Positions 8,291-17,009 are shown, counted from the stretch's first letter. The stretch is DNA of 64,000 nt from Hungatella effluvii (GCF_003201875.1 NZ_QJKD01000004.1:330012-394011), one strand, 5' to 3'. Notes: generated from the sequence alone by a model not told the origin. Numbers and translations: made by a program.

Positions 8291-9148
8291 ATGACGAGAG
8301 AGACAAGAAAGACTGTCAATACGATCGTGCGCTACGTAGTGCTGATCGTAGTGGGATTCATCATGATTTATCCTCTGATCTGGATGGTTGGGGCTACATT
8401 TAAAACGAATAATGAGATATTCAGCGGGATTGGTTTTATACCGAAGAATCCGACGCTGGACGGTTATAAGAATGCGTTGAAAAGCTATGGCGGAGATATT
8501 GATATCTTTAAAGCCATGATTAATACGTATTCCATCGTTTTACCGAAGGTGGTATTCACGATTGTATCCGCCACCGTAACGGCATACGGCTTCGCCAGGT
8601 TCGAGTTCAAGGGCAAAAAACTGCTCTTTGCAGTTCTGATGTCCACACTGTTCCTTCCCCAGGTCGTGTTAAATGTGCCGCAGTTCGTCCTGTTCAATAA
8701 GTTTGGCTGGATCGATTCCCCGATTTATCTGGCGCTGATCGTACCGACACTGTTTGCGACGGACACCTATTTCGTATTCATGCTGATTCAGTTCTTAAGA
8801 AATATTCCCAAGGAGCTGGAGGAAGCGGCTACCATCGACGGCTGCGGTTCTGTCAAGACCTTATGGTATGTGATCGTGCCGATGTTAAAGCCATCGATTG
8901 TATCGTGTGCATTATTCCAGTTTATGTGGTCTTCCAATGACTTTATGGGACCATTGCTTTATGTCAACACACCGGCCCGCTACCCGGCGTCCATCTTTGT
9001 TAAGATGTCCATGGACGCAGATACCGGCTTTGAGTGGAACCGTGTGCTGGCCATGTCCCTGATTTCCATTATTCCGTCTCTAATTGTGTTCCTGCTGGCT
9101 CAGGATCAGTTTATCGACGGTATTGCGGCAGGCGGCGTAAAGGGTTAA
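8291..9148 (+). CDS. Sugar ABC importer, permease 2 (MalG/UgpE type)
   Basis: A 285-residue permease with six predicted helices and an EAA motif (KELEEAATIDGCGSVKTLW) around residues 175-195. It is the partner of the permease ending at 8285; the two stop and start codons are separated by only 5 nt, so expression is coupled. The C terminus ends with the AQDQFIDGIAAGGVKG signature usual for MalG-type subunits. Confidence 0.92.
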   Translation: MTRETRKTVNTIVRYVVLIVVGFIMIYPLIWMVGATFKTNNEIFSGIGFIPKNPTLDGYKNALKSYGGDIDIFKAMINTYSIVLPKVVFTIVSATVTAYGFARFEFKGKKLLFAVLMSTLFLPQVVLNVPQFVLFNKFGWIDSPIYLALIVPTLFATDTYFVFMLIQFLRNIPKELEEAATIDGCGSVKTLWYVIVPMLKPSIVSCALFQFMWSSNDFMGPLLYVNTPARYPASIFVKMSMDADTGFEWNRVLAMSLISIIPSLIVFLLAQDQFIDGIAAGGVKG

Positions 9149-9154
9149 GTGAAT

Positions 9155-9232
9155 GGGCGGAGGCGTTGTACCTCCGTCCTTCTTTGTTTGGTGCAGTTCA
9201 CAGCCCGGTCGGTCTCTGCTTCCCGGGCTGTA
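9155..9232 (+). terminator. Possible terminator hairpins after the importer operon
   Basis: Two hairpins lie between the importer and the LacI gene: GGAGG/CCTCC near 9160-9175 followed by TTCTTTG, and CAGCCCGG (9201-9208) with CCGGGCTG (9223-9230). Neither has a long T run, so termination may be partial and let some transcription reach the LacI gene. Confidence 0.35.
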
Positions 9233-9339
9233 ACCTCTGCCTCCCTTTAAAGTAAAACTCAGAGAATTAAGGTGTTGCAATCTTCGGACGTCAAAGGTAT
9301 ACTAAATCTATTACGTATTTGTGGCAGGGAGTGTGGGAT

Positions 9340-10332
9340 ATGGCAGTTACGATCAAGGATGTGGCAAAAAAAGCGGGAGTGTCTTACTCTACGGTATCCA
9401 GAGCCTTAAATGATCCGAATGCGGACAAGTCCGATAAAAAGAAACGTATTTTGAAAATCGCGGAAGAGATGGGATACGTGCCGAATCAGGCGGCGATTCA
9501 GCTGAAGATGTCACGGTCCTACGTGATTGGTCTTTACTTCTCTACCATCAGCAAGATGAGTTCCCCCTTCGTTCTGCACGATGTGCTGACCGGGGTCTAC
9601 AGCGTGGTGGGGAGCAAATATAATGTCATTGTAAAAGGTATTGATATGCATGAGCCGGGGACGCTGAATCCCTCCTTTTTGGATGGAATTATTGTGCTTA
9701 CACAGAAGGACGACGATCTGGAATTCATGGATGAAGTCCTGAATAAGGGGATTCCCATGGTAGCCATCTGCCGGACGGTATTTCTGGATGTGCCTAACGT
9801 TACCACCGATGAGGCCGGAGCCATGGAAAAAGCCATGGATTGCCTTCTGGAAAACGGACATCGGAGAATCGGCATTATCGAAGGGAATTCGAATCTGGAT
9901 TCCACCAGGCTGCGTCACCGCGGCTGGCGCGCCTCCATGACAAAACACGGTCTGGATCCTGACAGTCTGCCGGTGGAACACGGTACATACCGCTATGCCA
10001 GCGGATATCAGGCGGCCAAGCGGCTTCTGGAACAGGATCTGACGGCAATTTTAAGCTTTAACGATGAGATGGCATTCGGCGCCCGGGAGGCAGTCACCGA
10101 GGTCGGCCTAAAGGTGCCGGAAGACGTATCGCTGGTGGGCTTCGACAATTGGGATCTGTCGGGTTATGCGAATATGAAGCTGACTACCGTGGAGCGGAAC
10201 ATGGGCGAGATCGCCCGGGAAGGGACGCGGATTCTGCTGCGCCGTCTGGAGGACGGAATCATCGATAACCGGCGGGTCTATCTGGAAAACAGACTGATAA
10301 TACGGGAAACCGTGAAGAATTTAAATGCTTAG
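9340..10332 (+). CDS. LacI-family transcriptional regulator
   Basis: A 330-residue LacI/GalR regulator. The first 25 residues are the classic helix-turn-helix (VTIKDVAKKAGVSYSTVSRA) with hinge helix; residues 60-330 form the periplasmic-binding-protein-like sugar sensor, with typical TDEAGAMEKAMDCLLENGHRRIG and VSLVGFDNWDLSGY stretches. The ATG at 9340 after AGGGAG is preferred over the upstream codon at 9319 because the HTH normally begins right at the N terminus. It lies downstream of the importer and most likely controls the divergent GH105/importer promoters through the palindromes at 5604 and 5824 (inference). A strong terminator follows. Confidence 0.92.
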   Translation: MAVTIKDVAKKAGVSYSTVSRALNDPNADKSDKKKRILKIAEEMGYVPNQAAIQLKMSRSYVIGLYFSTISKMSSPFVLHDVLTGVYSVVGSKYNVIVKGIDMHEPGTLNPSFLDGIIVLTQKDDDLEFMDEVLNKGIPMVAICRTVFLDVPNVTTDEAGAMEKAMDCLLENGHRRIGIIEGNSNLDSTRLRHRGWRASMTKHGLDPDSLPVEHGTYRYASGYQAAKRLLEQDLTAILSFNDEMAFGAREAVTEVGLKVPEDVSLVGFDNWDLSGYANMKLTTVERNMGEIAREGTRILLRRLEDGIIDNRRVYLENRLIIRETVKNLNA

Positions 10333-10348
10333 GTGCTTCGCATTGGGT

Positions 10349-10394
10349 GCGCCTCTCCGGCGCGGGTCTGACTCGCGGGAGAGGCGCTTTTTTT
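10349..10394 (+). terminator. Rho-independent terminator of the LacI gene
   Basis: GCGCCTCTCC (10349-10358) pairs with GGAGAGGCGC (10378-10387), followed by seven T residues. Confidence 0.88.
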
Positions 10395-10409
10395 GAATCA
10401 AATTTGCAC

Positions 10410-10460
10410 TTGACATTTACCGAAAATATGTTATAACCTAATAGTTAGGAACCGAACTAT
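10410..10460 (+). promoter_or_regulatory. Promoter and MarR-type operator
   Basis: TTGACA (10410-10415) and TATAAC (10432-10437) are 16 bp apart. Directly downstream, ATAGTT (10441-10446) and AACTAT (10455-10460) form an inverted repeat that would overlap the transcription start, the usual place for autorepression by a MarR protein. Confidence 0.6.
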
Positions 10461-10498
10461 ATAGACTTCAGATTCAGCTAAGTACAGGGGGAAGCACG

Positions 10499-10918
10499 AT
10501 GGATACAGGAAAACTGATCAATAAAATTTCCATACGCCTAAGACGCAGATCGGAAAAGATGGGAAAAAATTTCGGAATTACAGAAGTTCAGGGGCGGATT
10601 CTGGATTTTATCCTGGTTGACGGCAGAGACCGGCCGCTGTACCAGAAAGACATTGAGAAAGAGTTCGGGCTGCGGCCATCGACGGCTACGGAGCTGCTGA
10701 AGACGCTGGAGAGCAGAAAGATGATACAGCGGGTCAGCAGTGAAGAGGATGGGAGATATAAGAAGATTCAGTTTACGGAGGCGGCGGAGGACATCCGGAT
10801 GGCGCTGCAGCAGGAGATCCAGAAGACGGAGGGACTGCTTGTTGAGGGAATCTCCCGGGAAGATTTAAATACATTTATGAAGGTTGCAGAGAGAATGCTG
10901 GAGAACCTGGAACGATAA
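10499..10918 (+). CDS. MarR-family transcriptional regulator
   Basis: A 139-residue winged-helix regulator. The central part YQKDIEKEFGLRPSTATELLKTLESRKMIQR is the recognition helix region, and SSEEDGRYKKIQFTE is the wing. The start at 10499 lies 6 nt after GGGGGAAG. It is followed after 13 nt by a MATE exporter, so the pair is a regulator plus efflux pump unit; repression through the inverted repeat in its promoter and release by a toxic ligand is the expected mode (inference from the family). Confidence 0.92.
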   Translation: MDTGKLINKISIRLRRRSEKMGKNFGITEVQGRILDFILVDGRDRPLYQKDIEKEFGLRPSTATELLKTLESRKMIQRVSSEEDGRYKKIQFTEAAEDIRMALQQEIQKTEGLLVEGISREDLNTFMKVAERMLENLER

Positions 10919-10931
10919 GAAGGAGAAAAGT

Positions 10932-12284
10932 ATGTCAAAGAATAACACATTATCGGACGATTTTACTCAGGGAAGTATCGTGGGGAAGCTTGTCAAATTT
11001 ATGATCCCGGTGCTGGGCGCGCTGATTCTGCAGGCGATGTACGGCGCGGTAGATTTACTCGTTGTGGGGCAGTTTGGAACCGATGCGGGTATCTCGGCGG
11101 TGGCGACGGGGAGCAACATCATCAATCTGGTTACATTTGTGATTACCGCTCTTGTGATGGGCGTGACGGTTTTAATCAGCCGTTACCTCGGAGAGAAGCG
11201 GAACGAACGGATCGGCGGTGTAATTGGAGGGACGGTCTGTTTTTTTGTGATTTTTACGGCGGTCATCATGGCCCTGCTCCTGTTTCTGGCTCCTGTTTTT
11301 GCATCACTGCTCAATGCCCCGGAACAGGCCTACGACCTGACGGTGCAGTATGTGAGAATCTGCGGCGTGGGAATTGTATTCGTGGTAGCTTATAATGTGA
11401 TCAGCGGCATCTTCCGCGGGCTGGGAAATTCGAAGCTGCCGCTGATTTTTGTCCTGATCGCCTGTATCGTAAATGTTATCGGAGATCTGCTTTTTGTGGC
11501 AGTCTTTCACATGAATGTGGCGGGCGCCGCGCTGGCCACGATTCTGGCCCAGGCGGTCAGCGTGGTTCTGTCTCTGCTTATTATCCGCAGACAGAAGCTG
11601 CCTTTCACCATTAAGAAAAGTGATATCCGCTTTAACCGTGAGATTCTGGTATTTTTAAAGCTGGGGATACCGCTGGCGCTTCAGGAAATGCTGACAAATA
11701 TATCATTTTTAATTCTCTGTGCGATTGTAAATGGAATCGGCCTTGAGGCGTCCTCCGGGTATGGTATCGCCCAGAAGGTCATTTCCTTTGTCATGTTGAT
11801 CCCTTCTGCGCTGATGCAGTCCATGTCGGCCTTTGTGGCGCAGAATGTGGGGGCCGGCAAAGAGGAGCGGGCCAGGAAGGCAATGCTCACGGGAATGGGG
11901 CTCGGCGTCTGCGTCGGAGTGTTTATCTTTGCGGTTACGTTTTTCAGAGGGGATATCCCGGCGTCGCTGTTTACCTCCAATGAGGCTTATATCGTGCGGG
12001 GCGCGGAGTACTTAAAGGGATTCAGCCCGGAGGCCATACTTACCTGTATTGTATTCAGTTATATCGGCTACTTTAACGGCCACGGCATGTCGCTTCCCGT
12101 TATGCTGCAGGGAATAACGGCATCGTTTCTCGTGAGGGTGCCGCTGTCGTATGTGTTCAGCCTAAAGGATGGGGCCAGCCTGTTTGATATTGGACTGGCG
12201 GTGCCGCTGGCTTCGGTGTATGGGATTGTGTTCTTTACGGTGTGGTATGGGTGGTATCGGAAGTGTAAAGGGCAGAAGGCATAA
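10932..12284 (+). CDS. MATE-family multidrug efflux transporter
   Basis: A 450-residue, twelve-helix MATE transporter, which exports drugs or toxins using a cation gradient. The N terminus has LVKFMIPVLGALILQAMYGAVDLLVVGQFG, the typical first-helix pattern, and the two six-helix halves are related; the second begins near residue 235 with EILVFLKLGIPLALQEML. The start at 10932 follows AAGAAGGAGAAAAGT. An earlier in-frame start at 10884 would overlap the MarR gene and is not needed. It forms an operon with the MarR gene. Confidence 0.93.
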   Translation: MSKNNTLSDDFTQGSIVGKLVKFMIPVLGALILQAMYGAVDLLVVGQFGTDAGISAVATGSNIINLVTFVITALVMGVTVLISRYLGEKRNERIGGVIGGTVCFFVIFTAVIMALLLFLAPVFASLLNAPEQAYDLTVQYVRICGVGIVFVVAYNVISGIFRGLGNSKLPLIFVLIACIVNVIGDLLFVAVFHMNVAGAALATILAQAVSVVLSLLIIRRQKLPFTIKKSDIRFNREILVFLKLGIPLALQEMLTNISFLILCAIVNGIGLEASSGYGIAQKVISFVMLIPSALMQSMSAFVAQNVGAGKEERARKAMLTGMGLGVCVGVFIFAVTFFRGDIPASLFTSNEAYIVRGAEYLKGFSPEAILTCIVFSYIGYFNGHGMSLPVMLQGITASFLVRVPLSYVFSLKDGASLFDIGLAVPLASVYGIVFFTVWYGWYRKCKGQKA

Positions 12285-12297
12285 ATTACCATTTTAT

Positions 12298-12326
12298 TTG
12301 CCATACGCCTCCTCCCGTTATATAAT
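12298..12326 (+). promoter_or_regulatory. Promoter of cbiQ-cbiO
   Basis: TTGCCA (12298-12303) and TATAAT (12321-12326) are exactly 17 bp apart. The transcript would start near 12333, only about nine bases before the ATG at 12342. Confidence 0.65.
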
Positions 12327-12341
12327 GGGTCATATCGGCCA

Positions 12342-13166
12342 ATGCCGGTAAATAGATCAAGGGAGGTGAAACCAATTCACAGAGGTCATAAACACGATGC
12401 GGCGCATTCGATTGATTTCTATGCCTATGAGTCGCGGCTCAGAAGCTGGAATGCGGGGCTTAAGATGGCGGTGGGCATGGCGGCGCTCTGTCTGTGCATC
12501 GCGGCGGACAAGCTGTCGGTGTCGGTATTTGTAATCTTTACCATGGCTTGCATTACGGTTATGGCGGGAGGCTTATCGCCTGCGCGGTATTTAAAGCTGC
12601 TTACGATTCCTCTCGCCTTTCTTTTTATGGGGACCGTGGCGATTGCCGCAGGTATTTCGCGCAGGCCCTGCGGCGACTGGTATATAAGCGTTCCATGGTT
12701 TTCGCTCTACGTGACGAAGGCCGGGCTTTTGCAGGCTGTGCTGCTGTTTACCAGAGCGCTGGGGGCGGTCAGTGCCATGTACATGATGACGCTTGCCACG
12801 CCGGCCAGTGAGATGATCGGAGTCTTAAAGCGCATACACGTACCGAAAATGATTGTGGAACTGATGTATCTGATTTACCGCTTTATTTTCGTTTTGAGCG
12901 ACACCCACAGTCAGATGAAACAGGCCGCTGTTTCCCGGCTGGGAACCTGCGATTTTAGGACATCCTGCCGTACCTTCGGAAGCACTGCCGGCAATCTGCT
13001 GGTGGCATCGTTAAAAAGGGCGGACACGTATTATGACTCTCTATTGTCCCGGTGCTACGACGGGGATCTCTGTTTCCTAGAGGAAGAGAAGCGGATCAGG
13101 GGAAGCCAGGCGGCAGCGGCAGCAGGATACTTACTGCTGATTGCGGCAGTGTGGATTCTACTGTAG
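12342..13166 (+). CDS. cbiQ: Cobalt ECF transporter, T component CbiQ
   Basis: The membrane coupling subunit of a group-I ECF cobalt transporter, up to 274 residues with about six hydrophobic segments. The family pattern SIDFYAYESRLRSWNAGLKM opens the protein and the coupling-helix motif EMIGVLKRIHVPKMIVELMYLIYRF is near residues 150-175. The coordinates give the outermost ATG, but that codon has no ribosome binding site and lies almost at the predicted transcript start. A strong AGGGAGGTGA (12360-12369) instead points to initiation at the ATT at 12375, 8 nt after GGAGG, giving 263 residues; GTG at 12366 lies inside the site. It is followed by cbiO, while cbiM and cbiN lie beyond the riboswitch. 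Confidence 0.87.
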   Translation: MPVNRSREVKPIHRGHKHDAAHSIDFYAYESRLRSWNAGLKMAVGMAALCLCIAADKLSVSVFVIFTMACITVMAGGLSPARYLKLLTIPLAFLFMGTVAIAAGISRRPCGDWYISVPWFSLYVTKAGLLQAVLLFTRALGAVSAMYMMTLATPASEMIGVLKRIHVPKMIVELMYLIYRFIFVLSDTHSQMKQAAVSRLGTCDFRTSCRTFGSTAGNLLVASLKRADTYYDSLLSRCYDGDLCFLEEEKRIRGSQAAAAAGYLLLIAAVWILL

Positions 13167-13215
13167 TCCGACATCGGAGTGATACAGAGAAAATGAGAGG
13201 AAAGGTGGTGAGTAT

Positions 13216-14103
13216 GTGGACGAGAACAGAGGAGATGTGATTCTGGAGACAGAGCATCTCTGCTATTCCTACGACAGCAGAAAAACGGCCCTCCAGGATG
13301 TGAATTTATCGGTCAGAAAGGGTGAGCGGATCGCGGTACTGGGGTCCAACGGAGCAGGAAAATCCACGTGTTTTCTGAATCTGAACGGTGTGCTGTCACC
13401 AGATTCCGGGAAAATCTTATACCGGGGTACCGAAATTACAAAAAAGAACCGGAATGAACTGCGAAAGCACGTTGGAATTGTGTTTCAGGAGGCGGATAAT
13501 CAGATTATTGCATCAACGGTGGCTGCGGAGGTTTCATTTGGGCCCATGAATTTAAAGCTTCCGGCCGCGGAGGTGAAACGGCGCGTGGATGAGGCCCTTG
13601 CCTGTATGAACTTAGTAGAGATGAAAGACAGGCCGCCTCACTATCTCAGCGGCGGTGAGAAGAAACGGGTCTGTATCGCGGATATAGTGGCGATGGAGTC
13701 GGAACTCTTCCTGTTTGATGAGCCGACGGCTTCGCTGGACCCTCTGAATACGGCAATATTCGAGGCGGTTCTGGATAAGCTGTGGAATATGGGGAAAACT
13801 CTTTTGATTTCTACCCATGATGTGGATTTTGCCTGGAGATGGGCGGACCGGGCGTTGGTATTTGCCGGGGGCCGTCTGATTGCGGATGACTCGCCGCGCC
13901 GTATTTTCCAGGATGAAAGCGTGGTGTCGCAGGCGAACTTAAGAAAGCCGGTACTGTTGGACGTGTGCGGCCGGCTGGCGGCCCATGGACTGGTGCCTGA
14001 CGGTTCATATGCAAAAGATACAGAGGAACTGGAACGGCTGCTGTGCCGGCAGCAGGAAGCAGGCAGTTTGAAAATGAGAGCAGACGGCGTTAAATGTATT
14101 TGA
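13216..14103 (+). CDS. cbiO: Cobalt ECF transporter ATPase CbiO
   Basis: The 295-residue energising ATPase of the cobalt ECF transporter. Walker A GSNGAGKS is near residue 43, the Q loop is VGIVFQEADNQI, the signature is LSGGEKKR and Walker B is ELFLFDEPTASLDP, followed by a normal STHD switch. The N-terminal HLCYSYDSRKTALQDVNLSV is typical of CbiO/EcfA. It starts with GTG at 13216, with AAAGGTGG seven bases before. It overlaps nothing but its stop codon lies inside the promoter of the downstream riboswitch-cbiMN unit. The C-terminal 60 residues are a less conserved extension common in CbiO. Confidence 0.92.
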   Translation: MDENRGDVILETEHLCYSYDSRKTALQDVNLSVRKGERIAVLGSNGAGKSTCFLNLNGVLSPDSGKILYRGTEITKKNRNELRKHVGIVFQEADNQIIASTVAAEVSFGPMNLKLPAAEVKRRVDEALACMNLVEMKDRPPHYLSGGEKKRVCIADIVAMESELFLFDEPTASLDPLNTAIFEAVLDKLWNMGKTLLISTHDVDFAWRWADRALVFAGGRLIADDSPRRIFQDESVVSQANLRKPVLLDVCGRLAAHGLVPDGSYAKDTEELERLLCRQQEAGSLKMRADGVKCI

Positions 14104-14129
14104 CAGCCGGAGCCGTTTTCGTGTACAAT
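14100..14129 (+). promoter_or_regulatory. Promoter of the riboswitch-cbiMN transcript
   Basis: TTGACA (14100-14105, overlapping the cbiO stop) and TACAAT (14124-14129) are 18 bp apart; transcription would start just before the riboswitch. Confidence 0.7.
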
Positions 14130-14139
14130 ACAATAGAAT

Positions 14140-14305
14140 TACGCAAGAGGTGCCTGTGAAATTCTCCGCAGGATAATAGGGAATAGGGTGAAAATCCCTT
14201 ACGGTCCCGCCGCTGTAAAAGAGGAGCAGGGCTCGATAAATCACTGGGTAACCGGGAAGATGAGCTGCTGTGATGAACCTTGAGTCAGAAGACCTGCCTG
14301 TTGCG
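14140..14305 (+). ncRNA. Cobalamin riboswitch
   Basis: The conserved blocks of the B12 (adenosylcobalamin) element are present in order: GGTGCCTGTGAA at 14149, AATAGGGAA followed by GGTGAAAATCCC around 14176-14200, the B12 box-like ACGGTCCCGCCGCTGT at about 14201-14217, and GAGTCAGAAGACCTGCC at 14282-14298. It precedes the cobalt-uptake genes cbiM and cbiN, a well-known pairing: high cobalamin switches off cobalt import. An expression platform follows at 14338. Confidence 0.95.
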
Positions 14306-14337
14306 ATACGATGCGTCCGGTTACGAGCGATGACCGG

Positions 14338-14355
14338 AGGCCGAAGCCTTTTTTT
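14338..14355 (+). terminator. Riboswitch expression platform terminator
   Basis: A short AGGC/GCCT hairpin (14338-14341 with 14346-14349) is followed by seven T residues and flanked by CCGG repeats that could form an alternative pairing. A second T-run with a weak TGATGA/TCATC hairpin lies at 14431-14470, just before the cbiM ribosome binding site. Confidence 0.5.
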
Positions 14356-14485
14356 GCGTCCGGAAAATCGGAGATCTCTGTGAAGACAGGGGATAAGAGC
14401 GAAGAAGAGGCTGTCGTTAAAGTACCGGTCTGATGAGTGGGAATCATCGGATGAGGTGCTTATTTTTTTTGAAGGGAGAATAGAG

Positions 14486-15235
14486 ATGACGAAGAAAGAA
14501 AAAAGAATCATGACACTTGCAGTCGCATTTGCATTTACGTTCGGCGTTATGCCGGTCTCGTATGCGATGCACATTATGGAGGGGTATCTGCCTTTGGGCT
14601 ACTGCCTGGTATGGGGAGCTGTCTGTGTGCCGTTCCTGGCCGCCGGATTTTTTTCCATCCGCCGTACACTGGGTGAAAACAGAAAGAACATCACCGTGCT
14701 TGCCATGGCCGGGGCGTTTATTTTTGTGATTTCGTCCCTGAAGATTCCGTCTGTTACGGGCAGCTGCTCTCATATGACCGGAACCGGTCTCGGGGCGATC
14801 CTGTTTGGGCCGTCGGCAGTGAGCATCCTTGGAATTATTGTATTGATTTTCCAGGCGGTTTTACTGGCGCATGGGGGACTCACCACGCTGGGTGCCAATA
14901 CCTTCTCTATGGCGGTTGCTGGTCCGTTCGTGGCTTTTGGGATCTATAAATTATGCGGAAAGTTAAAGGTAAACCGCTACGTATCCGTATTTCTTGCGGC
15001 TGCCCTTGGCGATCTGTTTACATACTGCGTAACCAGCCTTCAGCTGGCGCTGGCCTATCCTGCAGAGCAGGGCGGTGTGGCTCTGTCTGCGGCGAAGTTT
15101 TTAGGCGTGTTTGCGCCGACACAGCTGCCGCTGGCCATCATTGAGGGACTTCTCACCACTGTTATCATCATAGCGCTGGAATCCTACGCCGGGCCGGAGC
15201 TTTCCAGTATCGGATTTGCAAAGCCACACCACTAA
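14486..15235 (+). CDS. cbiM: Cobalt ECF transporter S component CbiM
   Basis: A 249-residue substrate-binding membrane subunit. A cleavable signal ends in SYA, so the mature protein begins with MHIMEGYLP, the metal-binding N terminus characteristic of CbiM/NikM (the His at position 2 of the mature chain is a ligand in the family). Further conserved parts are [20 protein letters not shown] and the [16 protein letters not shown] loop. The ATG at 14486 follows GAAGGGAGAA; the upstream GTG at 14456 would spoil the signal peptide. The gene is under the cobalamin riboswitch and is followed by cbiN. A cobalt rather than nickel role is supported by the riboswitch. Confidence 0.93.
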   Translation: MTKKEKRIMTLAVAFAFTFGVMPVSYAMHIMEGYLPLGYCLVWGAVCVPFLAAGFFSIRRTLGENRKNITVLAMAGAFIFVISSLKIPSVTGSCSHMTGTGLGAILFGPSAVSILGIIVLIFQAVLLAHGGLTTLGANTFSMAVAGPFVAFGIYKLCGKLKVNRYVSVFLAAALGDLFTYCVTSLQLALAYPAEQGGVALSAAKFLGVFAPTQLPLAIIEGLLTTVIIIALESYAGPELSSIGFAKPHH

Positions 15236-15331
15236 GTTCGTGAAAGACCTCACTAAGTGGAGATGGCATGTATCGCACGTAAGCGGCCAAAGGACGTCCG
15301 CTAAGTGCTCATAACAAGGAGGCAAAATAAG

Positions 15332-15655
15332 ATGGATAAGAATAAAAAAATGATTGTAACCGTTTTACTGGCCATTGCCTGCCTGATCGCAATTATTCCG
15401 CTGTTCGCGTTAAAAGGCGCAGAATTCGGCGGATCCGACGATGCGGGAAGCCAGATGGTGGCGGAGATCCGTGGAGAAGAGTATGAGCCGTGGTTCACCC
15501 CGGTAATGGAAACCCTGATTCAGGGCGAACTCCCGGGCGAGGTGGAAAGCCTGCTGTTCTGCATTCAGACCGGAATCGGCGTCGGCATCATGGCCTTTGT
15601 CATGGGACGTTTCGTAGAACGGAAGAAATGGATGGCAAAAAAAGAAAATAGATAA
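15332..15655 (+). CDS. cbiN: Cobalt ECF transporter accessory subunit CbiN
   Basis: A 107-residue protein with two transmembrane segments separated by an extracytoplasmic loop, the layout of CbiN, which helps load metal into CbiM. The first helix is followed by KGAEFGGSDDAGSQ, matching the FGGADG-type loop of the family. The ATG at 15332 follows a perfect AAGGAGG; the earlier start at 15305 has none. A 96-nt gap after cbiM contains three CTAAGT motifs and a small GCGG/CCGC hairpin of unknown meaning. A terminator follows. Confidence 0.9.
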   Translation: MDKNKKMIVTVLLAIACLIAIIPLFALKGAEFGGSDDAGSQMVAEIRGEEYEPWFTPVMETLIQGELPGEVESLLFCIQTGIGVGIMAFVMGRFVERKKWMAKKENR

Positions 15656-15657
15656 AA

Positions 15658-15720
15658 CTAGTACGGCATTGTGTAGATAGCAAGTGCTATATCACAGGGA
15701 TTTATGCAATGCCGTACTAG
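15658..15720. repeat. Palindromic intergenic element
   Basis: CTAGTACGGCATTG (15658-15671) and CAATGCCGTACTAG (15707-15720) are perfect inverted repeats, with a second small hairpin ATAGCA/TGCTAT inside the loop. There is no T-run at its end, so it is more like a repeated palindromic element or RNA-stabilising hairpin than a terminator. Other genomic copies could not be checked. Confidence 0.5.
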
Positions 15721-15732
15721 CAGTTTTATAGG

Positions 15733-15774
15733 GCCGGGAAATTCCTTCTGATGGAATTTCCCGGCTTATTTTTT
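15733..15774 (+). terminator. Terminator of cbiMN
   Basis: GCCGGGAAATTCC (15733-15745) pairs perfectly with GGAATTTCCCGGC (15753-15765), followed by TTATTTTTT. Confidence 0.9.
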
Positions 15775-15935
15775 GCCTGCGGCTGTAAGTCTGACAGCCA
15801 GAAGGCGTGAACGGGAGATAAAAGGAGGGGAAATGGAAAAAAACTGGACCGTTGGAAAGCTTGCAGGCAGCAAGAAATGTGACAAAAATGTTCTTGTTTT
15901 CTGGTATGATAAAGAAAAGACAGGAGGCGGGGATC

Positions 15936-16919
15936 ATGGCGAGTGAATTGGGGGCTGCGAATTACGAGGAGGCGGCTGATGGGAATGATAAGCTGGAGAG
16001 CAAAATGGATGACAAGATGAGTAATCAGATGAGCAACAAGATGAAACACACACCAACTAATATAGAAGAAATATCTGCAGTCATTGACTATATCGAAGAA
16101 TATCTGATGGAGGAGCGGCTGGATTTAGAAAGTATTGCTGCGGCTTTCAACTATTCCAGATACCATTTGCACCGCATGTTTGGATCTGTTACCGATTTTC
16201 CCATGCATACCTATCTTATGAGGCGCAGGCTGACTGAGGCGGCCCGTATGCTGGTGTTTTCAGAAAGGCCTGTTCTGGAAATTGCACTGGCTTCCGGATA
16301 CGAAACGCAGCGCTCGTTTTCAAGGGCGTTTCAGAAGTATTTTAAACACAGTCCATCCCAATACCGGAAGAAAGGTGATTTCTTCCCGCTGCAGCTGAAA
16401 TACGATGTCTCCCGCCGGGAAAAACTGCGGGGAGACAGGATACTCGAGGTGGCCATGACGGAGGCAAAGACGATATCCATCGTTGGCTGCTGCGGTTCCA
16501 CAAAGGGCGGTTTCTCTGTGATCGGTAGGTGCTGGAGGCGGCTTCATGCGAAAAAGGACCGGATCTCCGGCCGCACGGACGAGGAATTTCTGATTGGGGT
16601 AAATGACTACTCTTATTATCCCTGTCAGGGAATGGATAAGGTGTTCCGGTATGTTGCGGGAGCAGAGGTCTCCGAAGAACACACGGTTCCCAGAGGAATG
16701 CAGGAATTTACACTCCCGGCCGGCCGTTATGCTGTGTTTTCCTTCCGCGGAAGGAATGAGGACAGCCTCCAGCCGGTGGTGGAATACATCTATGGGGAGT
16801 GGTTTCCTGAATCCACCTGTCGGTTTGACGACGGCAGACGGTATGATTTTGCAAGGTATGGGGAACGGTTGGACGAAAAGGGGGAAAGTGATATTCAGTT
16901 ATGGGTGCCGGTTATCTGA
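15936..16919 (+). CDS. AraC-family regulator with GyrI-like ligand domain
   Basis: A 327-residue regulator. Residues 45-150 hold two helix-turn-helix motifs of the AraC type (LDLESIAAAFNYSRYHLHRM and PVLEIALASGYETQRSFSRA, ending in FKHSPSQYRK). Residues 170-327 resemble the GyrI/Rob/BmrR-type effector-binding domain, with a central VPRGMQEFTLPAGRYAVFSF and a C-terminal LWVPV strand. Such proteins respond to small hydrophobic ligands. The start at 15936 follows a strong ACAGGAGGCGGGG. The 40 residues before the HTH are odd, with repeated Lys-Met and Ser-Asn-Met units, so a start further in cannot be excluded. No obvious target gene is adjacent. Confidence 0.88.
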   Translation: MASELGAANYEEAADGNDKLESKMDDKMSNQMSNKMKHTPTNIEEISAVIDYIEEYLMEERLDLESIAAAFNYSRYHLHRMFGSVTDFPMHTYLMRRRLTEAARMLVFSERPVLEIALASGYETQRSFSRAFQKYFKHSPSQYRKKGDFFPLQLKYDVSRREKLRGDRILEVAMTEAKTISIVGCCGSTKGGFSVIGRCWRRLHAKKDRISGRTDEEFLIGVNDYSYYPCQGMDKVFRYVAGAEVSEEHTVPRGMQEFTLPAGRYAVFSFRGRNEDSLQPVVEYIYGEWFPESTCRFDDGRRYDFARYGERLDEKGESDIQLWVPVI

Positions 16920-17009
16920 GCACCCCTTTTTTCATCCATAGAAAAGTTTGTCCCATGAATGAAATAAACTCCAGAGGACAGGGTGCCCCACGCCCTGTTC
17001 CTCATCAGA

